Positions 53,391 to 53,539 of a stretch of DNA of 53,539 nt are shown one piece after another. The position numbers were made by a program, and so were the translations under genes. The DNA lies in the NCBI GenBank assembly GCA_003167415.1, contig PMTF01000008.1, positions 62,812 to 116,350 on the forward strand. The letters run 5' to 3'. Source of the DNA: Acidimicrobiaceae bacterium. Its GTDB lineage: Bacteria > Actinomycetota > Acidimicrobiia > Acidimicrobiales > RAAP-2. The number at the start of each line of letters is the position of its first letter. The stretch's first letter is position 1. A model generated the notes under the pieces. It was not told the origin of the DNA. It saw only the letters and a program-made list of their open reading frames with translations, and ran no database searches.

Positions 53391-53539
53391 ATGTCGTGGC
53401 GTTCGGGAAGTTCGTTCCTCGGCAAGCGTGTAGGCCAATCTCGCGGCGCTCGCGTGGCGGTGACGGCGGCGCTCGTGGCGGCGCTGCTGACGGTGGCGAC
53501 TGGGGTGGTCAGCGCGTCCGCGCAGCCAGGGGAGTTGAC
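53391..53539 (+). CDS. secreted protein, N-terminal part only
   Basis: The frame is open to the right edge. ATG at 53391 has GGGGGG about nine bases upstream (an in-frame ATG at 53373 is an alternative). MSWRSGSSFLGKRVGQSRGA is a basic n-region, followed by the hydrophobic VAVTAALVAALLTVATGVV and a likely signal peptidase site at SASAQ. The mature protein is beyond the window, so family and function are unknown. Its high GC contrasts with the stretch before it. Regulated by the palindrome promoter just upstream. Confidence 0.7.
   Translation, partial: MSWRSGSSFLGKRVGQSRGARVAVTAALVAALLTVATGVVSASAQPGEL

Overview
The window reads as chromosomal DNA of a moderately GC-rich actinobacterium, possibly of the Acidimicrobiia. 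The lineage is inferred from gene content: a mycothiol-type (MDMPI) protein, a PPOX/F420-type small protein, a DprE2 homologue, two GAF-ANTAR proteins, an LLM flavin enzyme and many GTG/TTG starts. No rRNA, complete tRNA, CRISPR array or intact transposase was found.

Layout. 1-4240 (minus): sugar phosphates, with gnd (cut by the left edge), pgi, a GH130 glycosidase/phosphorylase and a HAD-IIB phosphatase. 4430-8098: a secreted unknown, an MFS exporter with its ArsR-like regulator, a decayed FtsX-type permease and a small ABM-like protein. 8143-12389: an LLM oxidoreductase, cysteine dioxygenase and a metY-metX pair (sulfur amino acids). 12598-28615: a signalling and stress block with an operon for acetyltransferase, HDAC-type deacetylase, universal stress protein and diguanylate cyclase; an ABC exporter; a second USP followed by a cNMP/CBS/nucleotidyltransferase protein and an exonuclease; two CsbD proteins, two GAF-ANTAR proteins, tiny membrane proteins, a second GNAT and a zinc alcohol dehydrogenase. 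28839-31096: a TetR/MFS efflux pair with a clear operator. 31364-39636: surface and secreted proteins, a glycolate/lactate-type FAD oxidase and an ABC exporter. 39809-43216: PPOX protein, DprE2, and an unrecognised protein directly abutting a ComB-family phosphatase. 43275-49309: about 6 kb of accessory genes (DUF2182, DUF899, truncated MFS, TetR, DUF4386, DUF4389, MDMPI) between two near-identical 36-bp direct repeats. 49785-53539: a visibly AT-richer part with a CADD-family protein, a regulator remnant, bioB, purU and the start of a secreted protein.

The strongest leads are: (1) the CADD-family protein at 49805, which keeps the counterparts of the tyrosine, lysine and metal ligands of the Chlamydia self-sacrificing p-aminobenzoate synthase, begins inside a perfect 8+8 bp palindrome and lies near bioB and purU; (2) the GNAT-HDAC-USP-diguanylate cyclase operon, which looks like an acetylation writer, eraser and likely target together with c-di-GMP output; (3) two related 59-bp leader elements with hairpins on either side of a GAF-ANTAR pair; (4) the unknown protein joined to a ComB-like phosphatase; and (5) the repeat-bounded island with related 54-bp repeats in and around it.

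All assignments come from reading the sequence by eye. Family names rest on motif recognition, and no database search was run.
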